DNA of 64,000 nucleotides, taken from Timema cristinae. Lineage: Eukaryota; Arthropoda; Insecta; Phasmatodea; Timematidae. The stretch covers positions 49,312,032-49,376,031 of the forward strand of contig JBCFYV010000001.1 of NCBI GenBank assembly GCA_039000515.1. The letters are read 5' to 3'. Numbering within the stretch: position 1 is the first letter of the stretch; each line of letters begins with the position of its first letter. A program made the position numbers and the translations under genes. The notes under the pieces are model-generated. The model searched no databases, was not told the DNA's origin, and saw nothing but the letters and a program-made list of their open reading frames with translations. Positions 59,908 through 64,000 of this stretch are shown here, piece by piece.

Positions 59908-60788
59908 ATGTCCCCCCTTGGACGGAGAACAAGGACGTCCTTAGCCTTTGGTGAAGACACGGGGAGGCGCCTTCCTCGATGTTCACCGCTGACTAGAGGG
60001 TGGGTGGCGGCTCCGGTACTCTCCGAGGCCATGTTAGGTGGCCAGATGCAGGTTCGGGAGATGACGAATAACTGGACTCCGGGGTTGACCTCTGCTTCAC
60101 ACGCTCACTCCAACACACCGTCATCCCGGGTTGACAGGGAGACAGCATATGCTCGTAAGGTGGCCCGCTTTAACCACCAGGGAAGCTTCATCGCCACGCC
60201 CAGCTGGGCGATCATTGACTGCCGATGAGTGTACAGGAACAAAGGAGGGGAAGGAAAGGGCAGGGCAGAAAAGGGGGGGACGGAAGGCCGAATAGGTGAA
60301 GTCTCTGAGAACAAAAGTTTACACGTGAACACCACATCCAATTGTAAAGTTTATCAGTTAGCGCAGCCATCCTTGAAAGTTACTGTGGCAGTTTCGTAGC
60401 ACTAACATTGTCTACCAGCACGAGTCACAGAGATACCCACAACTCTGTTTAGCGACGACTTTCCACGAATGAGGAAAGGTGGGTTTGCCGCTTCACACGC
60501 ACTTAGAGGTAGTCCGGTCGGTGGGGCGAACGTTCTGCACCATGTACTTTGGACCCGACACACGCTTTATTATAAACAGTCCAACACAAGTTTCTGCCCA
60601 AAGTCATACTTAGGCCCTACAGTACTACAAATTTATCCTAACAATACCAGGGGGTGGTACCCCTTCCCTTATATAAATTATATATACAACAATATAGAAT
60701 ACCTAGAAACATGCACTTAAGAACGCAAAATTAAATCACAAAGGTACACTTAAGCAAACAGACGACACACAGCACGGGGTCAATTGAC
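59908..60788 (-). other. Gypsy 3' internal region between integrase and LTR
   Basis: About 880 bp between the pol stop and the polypurine tract. It has moderate GC and no long frame. It could be a decayed env-like region or a long untranslated 3' region. No signal peptide or membrane-fusion protein features are seen. Confidence 0.5.
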
Positions 60789-62864
60789 TCATTTCCCTGC
60801 AGCCTTCAGGTGGCTGACATGTGCTCTACGTGTCAAAGATGGGTCGGATACTTCTTTTAACAATACCGAAACAGGTGTAAGAAATCTTTCAATTGACCAG
60901 GGACCACTCCACTTATACGCCATCTTCGCCGAAGACTTGTCAGCAGCTGAGCTAAGAGGAAAACACTTGCACACAACAACGTCCCCAAGTTTAAATGGGA
61001 CAGGGATACGCCCTCGGTTATAGGTGGCGGCAACCTTCCTTTGGGACTTCAGGAGGTTAGAAAAAGCTACCTCACATTTCTTTTCATAAGAACAATCACC
61101 TGCGTCATTAAGGAGTGGGTCAATATCCCAGTTAAACAATAATGGGTGGTTCAGGTCCCTATTGAGGAGGATAGAGGAAGGAGTGGCTTTGACTGACTCA
61201 TGGAAAGCGGCGTTAAAAGCAATGTTCAAAACGTCTAAGTCCTGGTCCCAGTGGGTGTGATCCAGGTGGTGAAAGATCGTCAAGTCAACGTTTAGGTTAC
61301 GATTAAACCTTTCTACATGGTTCGGCGATGGGTTGTACGGGCTAGTGGTAACGTGTCTTATCCCCCACGAAAAACACATATCTCCGAAAGCTTTAGAACG
61401 GAAACACGGTCCATTATCACTTACTATGACCCTTGGGGTCCCTAAAATCGCCCAAACACGCCTGCACAGAGCATTAACAGTCGTCCTTGCCTTCATGTTC
61501 CTTAGGGGGATGAGTATGACGAATTTAGAGAAGGCGTCCATGGCAACGAGTATAGAGGTGTTCCCTTGGGTAGAGCGGGTAAGGGGGCCGACGAAATCAA
61601 CAAAAACTTTCTCCCACGGTTGCTTAGCAACATCCGCGGAGTGAAACCCTATTTTAGAATTACGCGCCGGTTTGGCCAATTGACACGGCTCACATTTGCG
61701 CACCCAATCTCTAACGTCTATAGGCATTAAGGGCCAAAAAAATTCCTTAGAAGTGTTGCGTTCGGTCTTAAGGACACCGCAATGGCCGCCAAAAAGGGAG
61801 TCGTGGAAATATTTAAGTAACATAGGCCTAAGTTTCTCTGGCACAAAATATCTTATCCTACCCTTGACACGAACTACTAAGAGGTCTTTAAAAATCTCGT
61901 AGTTCCCAATCCTCTCTCCACGCTTGATCCTGTCAACGATCTGTATGCAACACGGATCCATCAACTGATGGTCTTTGATTGAGATAAAGGATTCGGGAAT
62001 CGTATGGATAACAAATAACGAGCCATCCTCCTTACATTCTCCTACAGGTTCCTTATCCTCACACATCCTAGACAAAGCGTCAGCGACAACATTAAGCTTC
62101 CCATCAACGTGATGTTTAGTAAACTTAAACCTGGATAGCTTCCAAACCCACCGTCCAATTTTCCCTAGTTGTTTCGGGTGATTCCACATCCAGCTGAGGG
62201 CCATGTTGTCAGTGTACAACTCAAACTGGCGAAGCTCTAGATAGTCAGCGAACTTGTCGATGCCGAAGATACAGCTGAGACATTCCTTTTCATATATGCT
62301 ATACTTTCTTTCGGCAGGGCTCAAAGTTCTGCTGGCGAAGGCTACAGGTCTACTTCCCTCGGAAGTCGTTTGAGAGAGAACCGCCCCTAGCGCTACAGAG
62401 GAGGCATCAACATGTAGTTGGAAAGGCAGAGAAAAGTCAGGCATGCGTAGCACGGCTGGCGACACTAGGTGGCGCTTAAGCGCAACAAAAGCCTGCTGTT
62501 GGGCAGAACCCCAAATAAAGGTGGCATCCTTTTTCTTCAAGGAGTTAAGGGGGTTGGCTAAGTCAGAGAAGTTCGGGATGAACCTAGCGTAGTAGGCGCA
62601 CATACCTAGAAACCGTAATACCCCTTTTATGTTTTTTGGGGCGGGAAAATCCAAGATAGGCTTAACCCGATCCGGGTCAACGAGCAGGTTACCCTCAGAA
62701 ATGATATAGCCAAGATATGGGATAGATCTCTTCGCCCATGTGACTATCTCCGGGTTTACAGTCAACCCAGCCTCGCGCAGGCGCCTCAACACTACCTCAA
62801 CATGACGCAAATGGTCATCAAAAGATTTGCTGTAAACGCAGATATCATCAAGGTAGTTTGTTAC
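60789..62864 (-). CDS. Ty3/Gypsy pol, 5'-truncated (RT end, RNase H, integrase)
   Basis: An uninterrupted ~690-codon minus-strand frame. The first recognisable residues are the RT catalytic YLDD at 62855-62844, then DDHLRHVEVV and the RT thumb/connection (RFLGMCAYYARFIPNF). Counting from codon 62810, RNase H has D135 (LHVDASS), E176, D201 (YTDNMALS) and D245 (ADALSR). Integrase has an HHCC zinc finger (H336, H343, C373, C376) and the DDE triad D405, D465 (VSDNGP) and E500, spaced 35. The C-terminus VSHLKAAGK ends at the stop at 60789. The catalytic residues are intact, so the copy is young, but everything before YLDD (protease, RT palm, gag) is absent. Confidence 0.93.
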   Translation of the reverse strand, partial: VTNYLDDICVYSKSFDDHLRHVEVVLRRLREAGLTVNPEIVTWAKRSIPYLGYIISEGNLLVDPDRVKPILDFPAPKNIKGVLRFLGMCAYYARFIPNFSDLANPLNSLKKKDATFIWGSAQQQAFVALKRHLVSPAVLRMPDFSLPFQLHVDASSVALGAVLSQTTSEGSRPVAFASRTLSPAERKYSIYEKECLSCIFGIDKFADYLELRQFELYTDNMALSWMWNHPKQLGKIGRWVWKLSRFKFTKHHVDGKLNVVADALSRMCEDKEPVGECKEDGSLFVIHTIPESFISIKDHQLMDPCCIQIVDRIKRGERIGNYEIFKDLLVVRVKGRIRYFVPEKLRPMLLKYFHDSLFGGHCGVLKTERNTSKEFFWPLMPIDVRDWVRKCEPCQLAKPARNSKIGFHSADVAKQPWEKVFVDFVGPLTRSTQGNTSILVAMDAFSKFVILIPLRNMKARTTVNALCRRVWAILGTPRVIVSDNGPCFRSKAFGDMCFSWGIRHVTTSPYNPSPNHVERFNRNLNVDLTIFHHLDHTHWDQDLDVLNIAFNAAFHESVKATPSSILLNRDLNHPLLFNWDIDPLLNDAGDCSYEKKCEVAFSNLLKSQRKVAATYNRGRIPVPFKLGDVVVCKCFPLSSAADKSSAKMAYKWSGPWSIERFLTPVSVLLKEVSDPSLTRRAHVSHLKAAGK

Positions 62865-63751
62865 ACTTACGTTTCTTCAGCCCCTTGTTGGAATGCTATT
62901 AGTTACACTTTTCGCGTTCCTTCCCTCATTGGACGTCATTTATTACACTTCGTAATATTTTTGATTATAAATGCCCCACGTTGTGTCGCTATTTGCTATA
63001 TTACATAACAGAGTCATTCCGTAAATCTTTATTTCTATTACGCAACTATGTGCTTTACTTATAATGTCTCGTTCCTTATAATTAGACTTTAATAAATGAT
63101 AATATATCACATAAAGTTTGTTATCTGTTTATTCTTTAAATTGAAATCATTTTGTTATTAATATTTTCTAATCGAAACTCGATCATGTCGAGGGCCTATC
63201 AACTTATAATTACTGATCGCTTAAATCACGTCCATTCAAGACAACGACCGATTGCACAGTGAAAGTACGGAGTTTCTAAAAGTCACATATATCTGAGTTC
63301 AATAGAAGCTTCTCGAAGGAATCTTCCTAACGGTAAATTACACACCTACAAACCCAGAACAAAAATACCTATTGCGTTTGGAAGCTTCTCGACGAGAAAA
63401 TACTTTAAAAGATCTTAACTTGTCTGTATTACGTTAAAAGACATTAACATTTCTTAAGTTTAACTCCAGTAGATGCTGCCATCTTACCACGAGGCGCGAA
63501 CTAGTAAATAATTTAGAGGAAGACGTGATTTAAGCGCCACGTAATATACTATATAATTTAAATGAAATAAGACGTTTATAAAATTAGGACGATATTCTTG
63601 TCAATGCTTTCACATACTTTTCAGGGGCAAATCAATTACATTACAATACCCCCCAAAGTGTATCTGAAAGTAGAGACCTAGTCGTATACTTTTTGATACG
63701 CTTTGCCAAAATAAAATAAAAAGACGAGAAAAGACGACATGATCATTTTTC
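62865..63751. other. Sequence abutting the truncated Gypsy end, AT-rich
   Basis: Begins TTACACTTACGTTTCTTCAG directly after the last RT residues. TTACACTT recurs at about 62904 and 62944. It is AT-rich with no recognised gene. The first bases (TGTTACAC from 62858) resemble an LTR start, so another element may begin here. Confidence 0.35.
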
Positions 63752-63944
63752 TTACACCCTGTATAAGTTTTACAAATTTTACAAAAGTTTCACTATTTTG
63801 AAACATCCTGTATAGTTTCACAAAATTTACTTAAAGTTCAATATTTTTAAACATCCTGTATAGAATTAACAAAATTGCATCAAGTTCAATATGTTTAAAC
63901 ATCCTGTATAGAATTAACAAAATTACATCAAGTTCAATATTTTG
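63752..63944. repeat. 48-bp tandem repeat, four units
   Basis: Units beginning AAACATCCTGTATAGAATTA and continuing ACAAAATT.CATCAAGTTCAATAT recur at about 48-50-bp spacing; the first two units are diverged. The repeat runs to near the window end. Confidence 0.85.
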
Positions 63945-64000
63945 AAGTGGAAGTTATATGAATTAAGCATTAAAATAAAATTTATCAGTTATAATTAGGA

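Noticed and set aside
61333..61902. Plus-strand frames inside 60.8-62.8 kb
   Set aside because: Antisense shadows of the Gypsy pol frame.

Overview
The window looks like a gene-poor, AT-rich, repeat-dominated stretch of an invertebrate animal genome. An arthropod is my best guess, because it combines BEL/Pao, Ty3/Gypsy, Helitron and YqaJ-type elements with abundant tRNA-derived SINEs; the species cannot be fixed from sequence alone. I see no prokaryotic operons, rRNA, CRISPR array or convincing functional tRNA gene. Two runs of exactly 100 N (14752-14851 and 26147-26246) are scaffold gaps. Much of 8.6-11.4 kb and 14.85-26.1 kb has inflated A/T/G/C homopolymers and looks like unpolished long-read consensus, so reading frames there are unreliable.

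Layout. 1-8.6 kb: intergenic DNA with SINE copies and a 44-bp minisatellite in two variants (1769-2208). 8.6-14.75 kb: decayed SINEs, a small inverted-repeat element and a TGTA microsatellite running into the first gap. 14.85-26.15 kb: homopolymer-rich sequence holding a ~150-165-bp satellite in two opposite-facing blocks (about 16 kb and 22 kb) and a pyrimidine-rich minisatellite (22.9-24.3 kb). 26.2-29.3 kb: minus-strand BEL/Pao gag (DUF1759-like region, then zinc knuckles) split by a 1.67-kb non-autonomous PIF/Harbinger-like element, with a second copy at 46.3-47.9 kb. 30-34 kb: SINEs, including a textbook full-length copy with a 12-bp target duplication, and a pogo/CENP-B-type HTH fragment. 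34.7-35.85 kb: a broken minus-strand YqaJ-exonuclease gene. 36-52.5 kb: SINEs, a pair of identical 36-bp minisatellites, an LTR-like block and a 1.2-kb inverted-repeat element with a nested MITE. 52.6-53.9 kb: a decayed Helitron. 57.8 kb: a short exon-like reading frame with a membrane anchor and a consensus splice donor, the best host-gene candidate here. 58.6-62.86 kb: the 3' half of a minus-strand Ty3/Gypsy element (RT from its YLDD motif, RNase H, integrase, 3' LTR). 63.75-63.94 kb: a 48-bp tandem repeat.

Relationships. Three SINE groups recur. Group A and group B have different tRNA-like heads but share one 3' tail (core CCCGAACGGGTAGTAAGACG); group C has its own body. A 48-bp insertion at 57.3 kb consists only of that shared tail between perfect 12-bp duplications, which points to tail-primed retrotransposition by a common LINE partner. 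Nothing here forms a gene pathway; the biology is that of mobile elements, with one possible host exon whose intron would contain the Gypsy insertion.
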